Assembly: GCA_018883325.1 (NCBI GenBank)
Contig: VEQH01000043.1
Span: forward strand, 1 to 37,437
DNA length: 37,437 bases
From: Flavobacteriales bacterium
GTDB lineage: Bacteria; Bacteroidota; Bacteroidia; Flavobacteriales_D; Crocinitomicaceae
Reading direction: 5' to 3'
The position numbers and the translations under genes were made by a program. The notes beneath the pieces were generated by a model. The model saw only the letters and a list, made by a program, of their open reading frames with translations, did no database searches and was not told where the DNA came from. Of this stretch, positions 7,999 through 16,904 are shown piece after piece (positions within the stretch are counted from its first letter, which is position 1; every line of letters begins with the position of its first letter).

Positions 7999-8215
7999 TG
8001 TCTTTGTTTAAACTGATTACTTCTTTAATTACTAAAACGAGCGAAGCAATTACTCCAAAAAGAGATAATCCAATGGTCCACCAAGGAGTTTTAGAAGGAT
8101 ATTCTGCATCGAGGTAAGTTCCTAACCAGGTAAAAAAAGCGATAATTCCCGCCATTTGAATACCTGTTGAGGAAAATTTAAGAAATAAATTAGGACGTTT
8201 ATCCTTATTATTCAA
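7991..8215 (-). CDS. AtpZ/AtpI-family protein
   Basis: A 74-residue protein with two membrane helices (about 17-34 and 46-66) separated by the short loop LDAEYPSKTPWW. Helix one, with GIQMAGIIAFFTWLG, and helix two, with IGLSLFGVIASLVLVIKEV, fit the AtpZ/AtpI family, which supports F0F1 ATP synthase assembly or ion supply to it. No ATG gives a sensible N-terminus; the start appears to be TTG at 8215, overlapping the end of the bactofilin gene by eight bases. The next gene also overlaps by eight bases. The ATP synthase genes themselves are not in this window. Confidence 0.78.
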   Translation of the reverse strand: MNNKDKRPNLFLKFSSTGIQMAGIIAFFTWLGTYLDAEYPSKTPWWTIGLSLFGVIASLVLVIKEVISLNKDNE

Positions 8216-8630
8216 ACGAAACGGATTGAGCGAAATTAGTGGAAGAAACTGGAGATTTCATTACACAGGCACCTTCAAAAAATGCGCCCTCTTCGATATT
8301 TAATTTAAGGGTGTTGATATTACCTTTGATTCGCGCTGTACTTCTAAGAATCAATAGATTATCAATCGAAAGTTCTCCTTCTTGACTTCCTTCAAATTCT
8401 GCATTTGTCGCTGATAAATTACCTGCAATTCTTCCAGTTGTTCCGATATGAACTTTTCCAGAACACGTAACATTGCCATTAATTAATCCTTCGATAATTA
8501 GATTTGAGTCAGAAACTATATTTCCTGTAATCTCAGTTCCGGAAAGGATTCTATTCCATTTATCACTTGTTGATTCGCTCATTGTGGGAGTACTTGAGTT
8601 TGATCCAAAAAAACCTTTACGTTCTAGCAT
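8208..8630 (-). CDS. Bactofilin (polymer-forming cytoskeletal protein)
   Basis: A 140-residue bactofilin. A disordered N-terminus rich in Ser and Thr (about 1-28) precedes a right-handed beta-helix built of short repeats: TEITGNIVSDSNLIIEG, NGNVTCSGKVHIG, GRIAGNLSATNAEFEG, ELSIDNLLILRSTARIKG. Bactofilins polymerise without nucleotide at the membrane and organise wall synthesis or other envelope machines. The gene lies between porW/sprE (six bases between them) and atpZ, an order I recall from other Flavobacteriales. The C-terminus is a Ser-rich tail after FEGACVM. Confidence 0.9.
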   Translation of the reverse strand: MLERKGFFGSNSSTPTMSESTSDKWNRILSGTEITGNIVSDSNLIIEGLINGNVTCSGKVHIGTTGRIAGNLSATNAEFEGSQEGELSIDNLLILRSTARIKGNINTLKLNIEEGAFFEGACVMKSPVSSTNFAQSVSFE

Positions 8631-8636
8631 AATACT

Positions 8637-11276
8637 TTAATAATTATCATCATAAAACAATTTGTATTCGTCAAATTTCGACGTTTCAATTAACTTTTTC
8701 AAATTTTCGTTTGAAATGATGTAAATTTTATTGTCTTGAAGATCGTCTAAAATTTCAAAACCAGCCTTGTAAGCATCGATATAATCTTGCGCCACTTTCA
8801 CATTCGGAAAATCTTGAACGAGCATAAAATTCTTTTCGGTCAAGGTTGTTTTCATTGAAACTTTAACGCGATTCGTTTTGAATTTCTTATTGGAAAAATC
8901 AGAAATCAATTTTTTAGCGTCTTCACCATCGTCCTCTTCGTCTAATAGAACAATAACATTCTGGTTTCCGGTTGTTGAATATTCAAAAGCATACGTTTTA
9001 TTGAAATTAACAGCCTCATTTTTAGAATAGCCTTTGTCAATAATATCCAACATTTCTTTTGCACGAATCGCTTGCGGCGTTCCTGGTTTTTCAGCAATAA
9101 TTGCCTTTAATTTAGGTACTAATTCCTTTTTGTTTTCTGTCGTTTGACCAACTGCCAAAACATTCAATAACATATATTCTGCTCTGTAAGCGTTGGTTTT
9201 ATCGTTATCAATTATTTTTTGGGATTCATTAGCTACATAGCGATAATCTTGTCCATTGTATCTGTCAACTAGCGCAACGTATTGTTTTTCTGCTTGTTTT
9301 GCATTTTCTTTTTGCTTCAAGTAGAAATTTGGATCTTTAAAATATTTTGCGGCATCCGATTCAGGATAATAATCGATAATGTGGTCTTTGTAACGTTCTT
9401 TTTCTCCTGTTGCTTCATTGATTTTATACAATTGAAAAGCAGAAGATAAATCCGTCAAACCAATATTTTTTTGAGCAAGCACTTTTTTAAATTGAGCTGC
9501 TGCCAATTCTTCTTCATTTAAAATCTCTTTGTATAAGACTCCTGAAGTGAAAAGGGCATCCACCAAACGTTCTTTTGAAGCTTTCAATGCTTCTTCTGTC
9601 AGTGGAATGTTTTTCAATAAGCTTGCAACTGTAAGTGTATCTTCTTTTGATTTATTTGCAACAGCATTTGCAGAATCTTTTTCAGCACTGTTTTTTGAAT
9701 TGAGAACATTGACTATTTTTTCACTTCGTCGCCAATCGTCTTCATTTTCGCGAACGCCCCACGTTTTTTTGAACTCATTGAAACCAGCTTCGCGCAATTT
9801 AGGGTTGTTGAAAACAAATTTATTCGCATTTGAATTTCCTGCGCTATTATTTGCCTGTTGTTGAAGTGCCAACATTTTCGCTGCTTCTTGCTCCTTGCGT
9901 TTTTGCTGTTCCTCTTTAATTTGCTTTAGAGCGTCTTTCAAAAATTCATTTCTATCTTTCTCCGATAATTTTGCAATACGTTGAACACTGTCTTCAAAAT
10001 TTGCAGTTTCAATTGCCTTCACTAAATCAGAAAGTTTGATAGCTCTACTTTTTACTGTTTCGCCATTTGGATAATTATCATCGATAAAACGCGAGCAAGA
10101 ATCGTAGTATTTTTGAGCTGAAACATAATCTTTATCTGCAAAAGTCAAATCGCCCAGTTTTTCATAAGACATTGCCTTTTGGCGTTTGTTTGTCGTTGAG
10201 AAAAATGCTGACTTTGTCAAATACACTATTGCTTTTGGTTTATCACTACGATTCAATTCATAATTTGCCATTGCATAGTAAATCTGATCTTTATAAGGAG
10301 CATTTTTCGCATCGCGAAGCATTTTTTTCAAATCGCGACCAAGATTTGCGCTACTTCCAACCATTGCTCTGTTCAATCGTGCGTTGAAAGCAATCTCAAA
10401 AGATGCAGCTGTTTTATTCGCTAAATTGAAATGAATACTTGCTGAGTCAATGTTTCGATTTTGATTGTAAACTTGACCTAAAATAAAATGTAAACGTGCT
10501 TTTTCTTTGGCTGATTTACATTTTGAAATAGCAAGATTCAAACCTTCTGCTGCTGCTTCGTAATCTTTTCTTCTAACTGCTAAATCGGCATAAGATTTAT
10601 AGATTTCGAATTGCAAACTTTTTTTCATTCGAGGCAATTCAGGCTCTTGATTTGGATCTGGTTTTGGTTTGTAGAATGGAATAAAATCAGTGAATTTTCT
10701 TTTTTTCTGAGCTTGAGAAATTTCATTCAAATCATCTAAAGCAAGTTTTGCATCCGCGTATTTATTGAGCTCAATATTGATTTTAGCAATCCACAATTCT
10801 GCTTCAAACATTGAAGGATCTTTGGTAAAAAAGCGTTTCACGAATTGGAAATTTTTCATTGCTTTTTCGTAATCTCTTCGCAAATAATACGCTTTTCCTA
10901 CAGTCAACCAGTTTTCGTCAATCCAAGTGTTGTATTCCGCAGATTTCATCGCCATATTTTCGGCGCTTGGCATACTGTGGTTGAGAATAACTTTTGAGCA
11001 TTTTACAACAGCTGTGTCAATTGCAGGATACATTCCCTTTACTTCCGTTTCGTTTGGAAGCGGATTCACAGGAAGTATCGAATAAAAATCCTCTTTGCGA
11101 GAATCGGTGTAAGTTTTCATTGCAATGCGCATCAATTCAGTTGCATTGAAATGACCATTATAACGAGCAGTTGTGGAATGATAAGTACGATTCAACAAGG
11201 AATTGTTCTCCGTCGAACAAGCAAAAAGTAATGCTATTCCAAAGATTGAAAGTAAAATAGAAGATCTAAATTTCAT
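8637..11276 (-). CDS. porW: Type IX secretion lipoprotein PorW/SprE
   Basis: An 879-residue outer-membrane lipoprotein with many TPR helices. The signal peptide ends in the lipobox ALLFAC with Cys20, so it is lipid-anchored. TPR-like repeats run from about 130 to 400, followed by a long charged linker (ELSEKDRNEFLKDALKQIKE and a Lys/Glu/Gln-rich run at about 440-480) and more TPR-like helices to about 740. The end (about 755-879) is a mixed domain starting FEYSTTGNQNVIVLLDEEDD. Length and plan match SprE of Flavobacterium johnsoniae, needed for type IX secretion and gliding. The gene follows yebC by 39 bp and leads into bactofilin. Other T9SS genes are not in the window. Confidence 0.88.
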   Translation of the reverse strand: MKFRSSILLSIFGIALLFACSTENNSLLNRTYHSTTARYNGHFNATELMRIAMKTYTDSRKEDFYSILPVNPLPNETEVKGMYPAIDTAVVKCSKVILNHSMPSAENMAMKSAEYNTWIDENWLTVGKAYYLRRDYEKAMKNFQFVKRFFTKDPSMFEAELWIAKINIELNKYADAKLALDDLNEISQAQKKRKFTDFIPFYKPKPDPNQEPELPRMKKSLQFEIYKSYADLAVRRKDYEAAAEGLNLAISKCKSAKEKARLHFILGQVYNQNRNIDSASIHFNLANKTAASFEIAFNARLNRAMVGSSANLGRDLKKMLRDAKNAPYKDQIYYAMANYELNRSDKPKAIVYLTKSAFFSTTNKRQKAMSYEKLGDLTFADKDYVSAQKYYDSCSRFIDDNYPNGETVKSRAIKLSDLVKAIETANFEDSVQRIAKLSEKDRNEFLKDALKQIKEEQQKRKEQEAAKMLALQQQANNSAGNSNANKFVFNNPKLREAGFNEFKKTWGVRENEDDWRRSEKIVNVLNSKNSAEKDSANAVANKSKEDTLTVASLLKNIPLTEEALKASKERLVDALFTSGVLYKEILNEEELAAAQFKKVLAQKNIGLTDLSSAFQLYKINEATGEKERYKDHIIDYYPESDAAKYFKDPNFYLKQKENAKQAEKQYVALVDRYNGQDYRYVANESQKIIDNDKTNAYRAEYMLLNVLAVGQTTENKKELVPKLKAIIAEKPGTPQAIRAKEMLDIIDKGYSKNEAVNFNKTYAFEYSTTGNQNVIVLLDEEDDGEDAKKLISDFSNKKFKTNRVKVSMKTTLTEKNFMLVQDFPNVKVAQDYIDAYKAGFEILDDLQDNKIYIISNENLKKLIETSKFDEYKLFYDDNY

Positions 11277-11315
11277 ACTTATATATAACTAACAAATGCG
11301 TGTTTTAGTATAAAA

Positions 11316-12026
11316 TTAGGCGATGTTTGTAAATACTTGTTGAATATCGTCATCGTCTTCGATTTTATCCAACATTTTTTCGATGTCCACAAGTTGTTCC
11401 TCTGTAAATTCAACAGGAGTTGTTGGGATGCGTTTCAAACTTGATTTTTGAACTTCTATTTGCAAGTCTTCCAAAGCTTTAGCTAAAGTTCCAAAAGAAG
11501 TGTAATCACCATAAACAACGATGTTTTCTCCTTCAACTTCGATTTCTTCGCAACCAGCATCGATTAATTCAAGTTCTAAATTTTCAACGTCTATTGCATC
11601 TGTTTTCACAAATTCAAAAACACATTTTCTAGAAAACATAAATTCCATTGAACCATTCGGTACAACTTGCCCTCCAGCTTTGTTGAAATAAGATTTAACG
11701 TTAGCAACCGTTCTTGTTGGATTATCCGTTGCACATTCCACATAAACAAGTACGCCGTGTGGTCCTTTTCCTTCGTAATTTACCTCCGTAAATGAAGCTA
11801 TATCTTTTTGAGCTGCTCTTTTAATTGCCGATTCGATGTTGTCTTTCGGCATATTTTCTGACTTCGCGTTTTGGATAGCTGTTCTCAATTTCGCATTTGT
11901 AGCAGGATCAATTCCTCCTTCTTTTGCTGCCATTGTGATTGCTTTTCCAAGTTTTGGAAACATTTTAGACATCTTGTCCCAACGTTTTTCTTTTGCTGCT
12001 CTTCGGTATTCAAATGCTCTTCCCAT
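11316..12026 (-). CDS. yebC: YebC/PmpR-family regulator or translation factor
   Basis: A 236-residue YebC-family protein. It opens with [21 protein letters not shown] and continues [21 protein letters not shown], the usual N-terminal helical domain. IESAIKRA follows, then the alpha/beta core with [19 protein letters not shown] and [12 protein letters not shown]. Members bind DNA as transcription regulators, and some have been shown to help ribosomes at proline runs; which applies here cannot be read. Full length. A very good -33/-7 promoter stands 15 bp ahead of the start. It is the first gene of the cluster leading to porW, bactofilin and atpZ. Confidence 0.94.
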   Translation of the reverse strand: MGRAFEYRRAAKEKRWDKMSKMFPKLGKAITMAAKEGGIDPATNAKLRTAIQNAKSENMPKDNIESAIKRAAQKDIASFTEVNYEGKGPHGVLVYVECATDNPTRTVANVKSYFNKAGGQVVPNGSMEFMFSRKCVFEFVKTDAIDVENLELELIDAGCEEIEVEGENIVVYGDYTSFGTLAKALEDLQIEVQKSSLKRIPTTPVEFTEEQLVDIEKMLDKIEDDDDIQQVFTNIA

Positions 12027-12041
12027 GTGTCAAAATTTGGG

Positions 12042-12072
12042 CAAAAGTAAGGATTTCAAGTAGAAAATTCAA
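12042..12072 (-). promoter_or_regulatory. Promoter of the yebC-porW-bactofilin-atpZ cluster
   Basis: On the reverse strand TTG (12070-12072), a 20-nt spacer, then TACTTTTG (12042-12049): a perfect match to TTG-N17-23-TAnnTTTG. The yebC ATG is 15 nt past the box. Confidence 0.75.
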
Positions 12073-12364
12073 TAGAAAATACTTTTAAGTAGAATTTGGA
12101 TTTATCTAACTTATTGTTAGAAAGTTAGAAGAAAAGTACCAACAGAAAAGTTATCGACTAAATTAATCCCAACAGAAATTCAAATTGATGGAAAATTACG
12201 CTTTGTAGGCTCTTTCGTTTTTGCTAAGTAGTATTGAACTAGTTGAAAAGTACCAATGACAACTCTTTTATTTCTTGAAACAAAATCACTGATTGCCAAG
12301 AGATTCCTCATGGTGTTATTAATGACAACTTTTTATTAATTAATCGTTATTTCTGATTTACAGA

Positions 12365-12477
12365 AGATTCCTCATTTTATTCGGAAGGACACAACGGTTA
12401 GAGTCGGTGGCGAAAATGCTGCGCATTTTCGCATTCTCCTCCAAATTCATGGTCATTCCGAGAGAAACGAGGAATCT
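12365..12477 (+). repeat. Palindromic intergenic element, copy 3
   Basis: About 113 bp from agattcctc (12365) to gaggaatct (12469-12477), which are inverted repeats of each other. Next inward are ttcggaagga and tcattccgag, also inverted, and in the centre gcgaaaatgc (12410-12419) and gcattttcgc (12423-12432). An isolated half-end, agattcctca, lies at 12301. The gene-free stretch 12050-12695 also has two copies of aatgacaact (about 12257 and 12321); I see no gene or RNA in it. Confidence 0.87.
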
Positions 12478-12684
12478 AATTTGATCTCATTTAAACTTTT
12501 GCTGTTTTTAGAAGTGAACACTCTAAATGACCAGACTTGGTGATTACTTATCGAAATCACAACATATTTTCGCATTTTTAAACTATCTAAAATTCTTTTT
12601 ACCACAGTATTTTCAAAAGAGGAAATCAATTGAAAAAAAAGTGTACAATCAAATCCAGATTAACCAACTTTAAAAATAATAGGT

Positions 12685-12692
12685 TAAATTTG
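12685..12692 (+). promoter_or_regulatory. -7 box TAAATTTG three bases before tag
   Basis: A perfect TAnnTTTG, then aat and the ATG at 12696, the same geometry as at 1901-1914. No TTG at -33 spacing. Possible near-leaderless start. Confidence 0.35.
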
Positions 12693-12695
12693 AAT

Positions 12696-13214
12696 ATGTC
12701 TTACTGTAACTATTGCAAAAACTTACCAACTGACAATATTCACAGAATTTACCACGATCAATTTTATGGTGTTGAATTAACTGATGATTTTGAACTTTTT
12801 GGGCGTTTAATTCTGGAAATCAATCAAGCAGGATTGTCTTGGGATACTATTTTGAAAAAACAAACATTTTTCTTTGAAGCCTTTGATAGCTACGATTTTT
12901 ACAAAATTGCCAAATACGATGAGTTAAAAATTGAATCACTTCTTGAAAATAAAGGCATTATTCGAAACAAACTTAAAATCAAAGCTGTTATATACAATGC
13001 AAACAAAGTGATTGAGATTGTCGAAGAAAATGGTTCTTTTCTAAATTGGCTTAAACTACAAGGTGAAATTACTTTAGATGAATGGGTTAAATTATTTAAA
13101 AAGAACTTTAAATTTGTTGGCAAAGAAATTGTGAATGAATTTTTAATGAGCATTAATCTTTTACCAGGAGCTCATGACATTGATTGTGAAAAATATAAAA
13201 AAATAGTACCATGA
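12696..13214 (+). CDS. tag: DNA-3-methyladenine glycosylase I (Tag)
   Basis: A 172-residue DNA repair glycosylase that removes 3-methyladenine to start base-excision repair. The zinc site of Tag is present: Cys4 and His20 near the N-terminus, then His-Asp-Ile-Asp-Cys (the HxxxC pair) near the C-terminus in GAHDIDCEKY. The base-binding Glu41 and Trp49 lie in EINQAGLSWDTILKK, matching Glu38 and Trp46 of E. coli Tag with a shift of three. GIIRNKLKIKAVIYNA is the helix-hairpin-helix region. I start at ATG 12696, because Cys4 then falls where the family has it; a TTG at 12630 would add 22 odd residues. Its TGA overlaps the ATG of the next gene. Confidence 0.93.
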   Translation: MSYCNYCKNLPTDNIHRIYHDQFYGVELTDDFELFGRLILEINQAGLSWDTILKKQTFFFEAFDSYDFYKIAKYDELKIESLLENKGIIRNKLKIKAVIYNANKVIEIVEENGSFLNWLKLQGEITLDEWVKLFKKNFKFVGKEIVNEFLMSINLLPGAHDIDCEKYKKIVP

Positions 13215-13894
13215 AAAATTTGAAATTAATAACTGCTTCGCTGATGCTTGCGCTTTCATTTCAATCAATTTCTCAAATTAGTTTAAATGGAGGAACTGGA
13301 TTTGTAAAAGGATTTACCGTTCCTAAACCGTTTTTTGGTTTTCATGGCGGCATCGAATTACCAAGAAGTAATGACGAAACTTTCTATGGAAGAATTGGTT
13401 ACTATTTCCCTCAAAAAGAAGATTTAGTTTCTACGGCTTATGTTACCGCTGTTGATTTAAATACCACTCCAAGTGTACTTTCTGTAAATTATGTTACAAA
13501 AACAAACTATTTCACTATTGAAGGTGGAACAAGACGTTACTTAGGAAATGATTACGACAATGGATTTTCTTTGTACGGAGGAACAAACGCAATGCTCGTG
13601 TTCAATACCGTAAAAAGAGATTATGAAAAATATGATGTCACATTACAATATCAATGGCAACCCAATTACGAAACTTCACCTAGCGAACAAGACAAAGGAA
13701 ATGTATTGAGTTTGGCTGTCGGTCTTCAAGGTGGATTGAAATATACAGTTCCTGCGACTGGTACATTTTATTTTGATATCAACGGTCAATACGCGATATT
13801 CGGTAAAGCAAACAACGTAACAGCTTCAAATACAAATCTATATTCTCAATTATTCTTCACTTTTAATTTCGGATTTAGAAAAGATTTGTATTAA
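13211..13894 (+). CDS. Exported outer-membrane beta-barrel-like protein
   Basis: A 227-residue protein with a signal peptide (about 1-22, LITASLMLALSFQSISQ) and a body of alternating beta strands: FFGFHGGIELPR, FYGRIGYYFP, FTIEGGTRRY, GFSLYGGTNAML, LSLAVGLQGGLKYTV, FYFDINGQYAIF and LFFTFNFGFRKDLY. It ends in an aromatic residue as outer-membrane barrels do. It resembles the porin-like or OmpW-like beta-barrel proteins common in Bacteroidota, with no further assignment possible. Its ATG overlaps the tag stop by four bases, an odd partner for a DNA repair gene. The 218 bp that follow hold nothing I recognise. Confidence 0.75.
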   Translation: MKNLKLITASLMLALSFQSISQISLNGGTGFVKGFTVPKPFFGFHGGIELPRSNDETFYGRIGYYFPQKEDLVSTAYVTAVDLNTTPSVLSVNYVTKTNYFTIEGGTRRYLGNDYDNGFSLYGGTNAMLVFNTVKRDYEKYDVTLQYQWQPNYETSPSEQDKGNVLSLAVGLQGGLKYTVPATGTFYFDINGQYAIFGKANNVTASNTNLYSQLFFTFNFGFRKDLY

Positions 13895-14112
13895 AAACAA
13901 TCTGCTCGTTTGCTACTTTCTGCATTAGATTCGTAATTCAATTGAATTGGTGTTCGCTATTTTCAATGAATTTCCTTTAGATGGGTTTAGAACCATCCTA
14001 TTGAACATAAAAATTCTTCCTCGTTACTGAAGAAACTTTACGAAATCCTAAGAAATAAAACTTTTACTTACTAAGTTTTTGGAATTTAATGAATCAAGTA
14101 AATGAATTCTAA

Positions 14113-15498
14113 TTAAATCAAACTTTTGATATCAGCAATGATGCGTTCTGCTAATGCGTCAGCTGCTTCTGCACTTTTACTTTCAGAATAAATTCGGATA
14201 ATTGGCTCCGTGTTGCTTTTGCGTAAATGAACCCATTCTTTTCCGATGTAAATTTTAACACCATCAGTCGTATCTACTTCTTCGTTAGCATATTTAGCAG
14301 CCATTTTTTCTAAAACTAAATCAACATTGATTTCAGGTGTCAATTCAATTTTATTTTTAGAAATAACATATTTTGGATAAGCATCTCTCAATGCTGTCAA
14401 GGTCTTTTTTTCGTGAGCTAAATGACTCAAAAACAAAGCAATTCCAACTAAAGAATCGCGACCGTAATGCAACTCTGGATAGATGATTCCGCCGTTTCCT
14501 TCGCCACCAATCACAGCACCTAATTCTTTCATTTTCACAACAACGTTTACTTCGCCTACCGCAGATGCAGCATACGTTTGTCCTGCTTCTTCTGTGATAT
14601 CACGCAAAGCGCGAGTTGATGATAAATTAGAAACGGTTGCTCCTGGTGTATGTTTCAAAACGTAATCCGCACAAGCAACTAATGTATATTCTTCTCCGAA
14701 CATTGAACCGTCTTCGCAAACCAATGCCAAACGATCAACATCTGGATCAACTGTAATTCCAACTTGTGCACCAATTTCTTTGATTTTAGCTGACAAATCC
14801 GTCAAATGTTCTGGAAGTGGCTCTGGATTGTGAGGAAAATGACCTGTTGGTTCACAATACATTTCTGTGATTTGTGTGACACCTAATTGTCTTAATAAAG
14901 CTGGAACAAAAACACCTCCTGTAGAATTTACAGCATCAACTACAATATTGAAATTAGCAGCTGCAATCGCATCTTTATCAACCAATGGTAAAGCTAAAAT
15001 TGCATCAATGTGTTTTTGCATGTAGCTTTCGTCATTTGTAACGATGCCTAAATCATCTACTTCAGCAAAATCATAAGCTTCAGATGCAGCAATCGCAAGA
15101 ATCGTTTCACCATCTTTACCTGAAATAAACTCACCTTTTTCGTTCAACAACTTTAAAGCGTTCCATTGTTTTGGATTGTGACTAGCAGTAAGAATAATTC
15201 CTCCTTGCGCCTTTTCCATTGGAACAGCAACTTCAACCGTCGGAGTAGTTGAAAGATTTAAATTCACTACGTCAATCCCAAGTCCAACCAAAGTTGAAAC
15301 AACAAGGTCAGAAATCATTTGTCCTGAAATACGTGCATCACGACCGATAACAACTTTTAATCGTTGGTTTGGATTTTTATCTTTTAACCAAGTTCCATAA
15401 GCTGCAGCAAATTTAACCGCGTCGATTGGCGTAAGTGCTTGGTCGACTTTTCCTCCGATTGTTCCTCGGATACCAGATATTGATTTAATTAAGGTCAT
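14113..15498 (-). CDS. glmM: Phosphoglucosamine mutase
   Basis: A 461-residue alpha-D-phosphohexomutase, most likely GlmM, which makes glucosamine-1-phosphate for UDP-GlcNAc, peptidoglycan and LPS. The four family sites are all visible: the phosphoserine loop TASHNPKQWNALKL (Ser106), the metal loop DPDVDRLAL (about 252-260), the sugar loop GEGNGGIIYP (about 334-343) and the phosphate loop RKSNTEPIIRIYSES (about 424-438). The N-terminal SISGIRGTIGG is typical of Bacteroidota GlmM. A phosphomannomutase role cannot be excluded from sequence alone. It is the last gene of a TPR-ribH-glmM run; the stop of ribH is two bases upstream of its start. Confidence 0.9.
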   Translation of the reverse strand: MTLIKSISGIRGTIGGKVDQALTPIDAVKFAAAYGTWLKDKNPNQRLKVVIGRDARISGQMISDLVVSTLVGLGIDVVNLNLSTTPTVEVAVPMEKAQGGIILTASHNPKQWNALKLLNEKGEFISGKDGETILAIAASEAYDFAEVDDLGIVTNDESYMQKHIDAILALPLVDKDAIAAANFNIVVDAVNSTGGVFVPALLRQLGVTQITEMYCEPTGHFPHNPEPLPEHLTDLSAKIKEIGAQVGITVDPDVDRLALVCEDGSMFGEEYTLVACADYVLKHTPGATVSNLSSTRALRDITEEAGQTYAASAVGEVNVVVKMKELGAVIGGEGNGGIIYPELHYGRDSLVGIALFLSHLAHEKKTLTALRDAYPKYVISKNKIELTPEINVDLVLEKMAAKYANEEVDTTDGVKIYIGKEWVHLRKSNTEPIIRIYSESKSAEAADALAERIIADIKSLI

Positions 15499-15500
15499 GA

Positions 15501-16001
15501 TTATTTTTTTGTGAGTAGTTCTTTTTTATTCGCAATCATCTTCATACAAGCAATCGCTGCTTCAATTCCTTTGTTGCCGTGCTTTCCTCCCGATCGGTCA
15601 ATTGACTGTTGGATGTGGTTATCTGTTAAAAGACAAAACGCTACTGGTTTGTTGTATTTCAACATTACATCCATGATTCCTTGTGTGGTACCAGAGCAAA
15701 CAAAATCAAAATGTTTCGTTTCTCCTTGAATTACAACACCGATAGCAATGACGCCGTCAACTATTCCTTGCTCACAAAAATATTGCGAGCCTAAAGGAAG
15801 CTCGAAAGCACCTGTAACAAATTGAACATGGATATTTTCTTCTTTTACACCATTTTCCAAAAGCGCTTCTTGTGCACCTTTTAATAAATTGAAAGTAATT
15901 TGGTCGTTCCATTCAGAAACAACAATGCCGACTTTAAAATCGGCACCATTAGGAACAAGTTCCTTATTATAATCTGAAAGATTTTTAAGGGCTGTCGCCA
16001 T
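15501..16001 (-). CDS. ribH: 6,7-dimethyl-8-ribityllumazine synthase
   Basis: A 166-residue lumazine synthase, the penultimate enzyme of riboflavin synthesis, which condenses the pyrimidinedione with dihydroxybutanone phosphate in an icosahedral or pentameric shell. Seen here: FKVGIVVSEWNDQIT (aromatic site), TGAFELPLGSQYF, GVVIQGETKHFDFVC with the catalytic His, and NHIQQSIDRSGGKHGNKG (phosphate site). Family-typical length. It lies one base after the TPR gene stop and two bases before glmM. It completes the pathway with ribD at 3940. Confidence 0.96.
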   Translation of the reverse strand: MATALKNLSDYNKELVPNGADFKVGIVVSEWNDQITFNLLKGAQEALLENGVKEENIHVQFVTGAFELPLGSQYFCEQGIVDGVIAIGVVIQGETKHFDFVCSGTTQGIMDVMLKYNKPVAFCLLTDNHIQQSIDRSGGKHGNKGIEAAIACMKMIANKKELLTKK

Positions 16002-16002
16002 T

Positions 16003-16644
16003 TTATTTTACTGTTGTACTGCTAGCTCTAGCAATATATTTTTCAATTGTTTTCTGAGCTGCAAAAGATGGATAATCGTCTTGAATTCTTGTGTAATAAG
16101 CAGTTGCATCTTCAAATTTCTTTAATTTCTCAGCGTGTAAACCTGCTTTGAATAAGTACATTGGAGTTGTCATTTCGTTATCATTAGCATCAGCTGCTTG
16201 CAAATATTTTTCAATTGCTTTCTCAAAATTTTTCATGTCTGAGTGGCAATCTCCTTGTAAACCAATTGCAAAAACGCTAATGTACGTATCTTCTAAATCA
16301 ACACCTTCTAAATTGTCAAGTGCTTTTTGAAATTCTCCTTTTTTCATGTATTGAGTTGCCAATAAATATTGACCAATCTCCCCTCCTACTTTTCCGTCGT
16401 AAGATTTCACGAAAGGCTCCAACGATTTAATCGCTTGATCTGTTGAATCTTTCTCAATGTAATTCATTGCAACCCACCATCCGTCGTTTGATTTTTCATT
16501 ACTTGGCATCCAAATAAATTGTCTGTAAAGGAAAAACAATAAACCTAGGGCAAGAACTCCACCTACTAAGTATGTTCCAATTTTGAATCTTTTATCGCTG
16601 TTAAATTTTGATTTTAGTGTATCAAAGCTTAAATCTTCTATCAT
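16003..16644 (-). CDS. Membrane-anchored TPR protein (YfgM-like)
   Basis: A 213-residue protein with a short charged N-terminus, one membrane helix at about 27-45 (IGTYLVGGVLALGLLFFLY), and a periplasmic region of four or five TPR-like helix pairs, such as DSTDQAIKSLEPFVKSYDG, GEFQKALDNLEGV, KNFEKAIEKYLQAAD and KKFEDATAYYTRIQDDYPS. YfgM of E. coli has this layout and works with PpiD at the Sec translocon, so a role in handling exported proteins is possible. I start at ATG 16644; a TTG at 16665 adds seven residues. A -7 box sits 18 nt ahead. First gene of the run to ribH and glmM. Confidence 0.8.
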   Translation of the reverse strand: MIEDLSFDTLKSKFNSDKRFKIGTYLVGGVLALGLLFFLYRQFIWMPSNEKSNDGWWVAMNYIEKDSTDQAIKSLEPFVKSYDGKVGGEIGQYLLATQYMKKGEFQKALDNLEGVDLEDTYISVFAIGLQGDCHSDMKNFEKAIEKYLQAADANDNEMTTPMYLFKAGLHAEKLKKFEDATAYYTRIQDDYPSFAAQKTIEKYIARASSTTVK

Positions 16645-16662
16645 CTTAAAAATTTTAGGTTG

Positions 16663-16670
16663 CAAAAATA
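16663..16670 (-). promoter_or_regulatory. -7 box for the TPR-ribH-glmM operon
   Basis: TATTTTTG on the reverse strand, 18 nt before the ATG at 16644. No TTG at the -33 position. The gap 16645-16963 between the divergent TPR gene and dinB holds this box, the dinB box and nothing else I recognise. Confidence 0.45.
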
Positions 16671-16904
16671 AGTTTTTTTTGGAATTTACTCTGTTTAATA
16701 CCTACTAATTTGAAATTGTTGCTAACATTTGAAATTTAATTACTTCAACTCAAACACTCAAAGTTGTCATTATTAGTGAATTTATAAGAAAAATCTTCGA
16801 AAAACTTTGTTGTCAAATAGACTTTGAAAAGTAAATGAAATCATTAAAAGATTATTTTTAAATCAAAATTTAAGATTAATTTTTAATCATATTTAATTAT
16901 TTCA

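Noticed and set aside
12050-12695. tRNA or structured RNA gene
   Set aside because: I looked for a T-loop (ttcgaatc-like) with a matching acceptor stem in every gap over 200 bp and saw none. The only stems are those of the palindromic elements.
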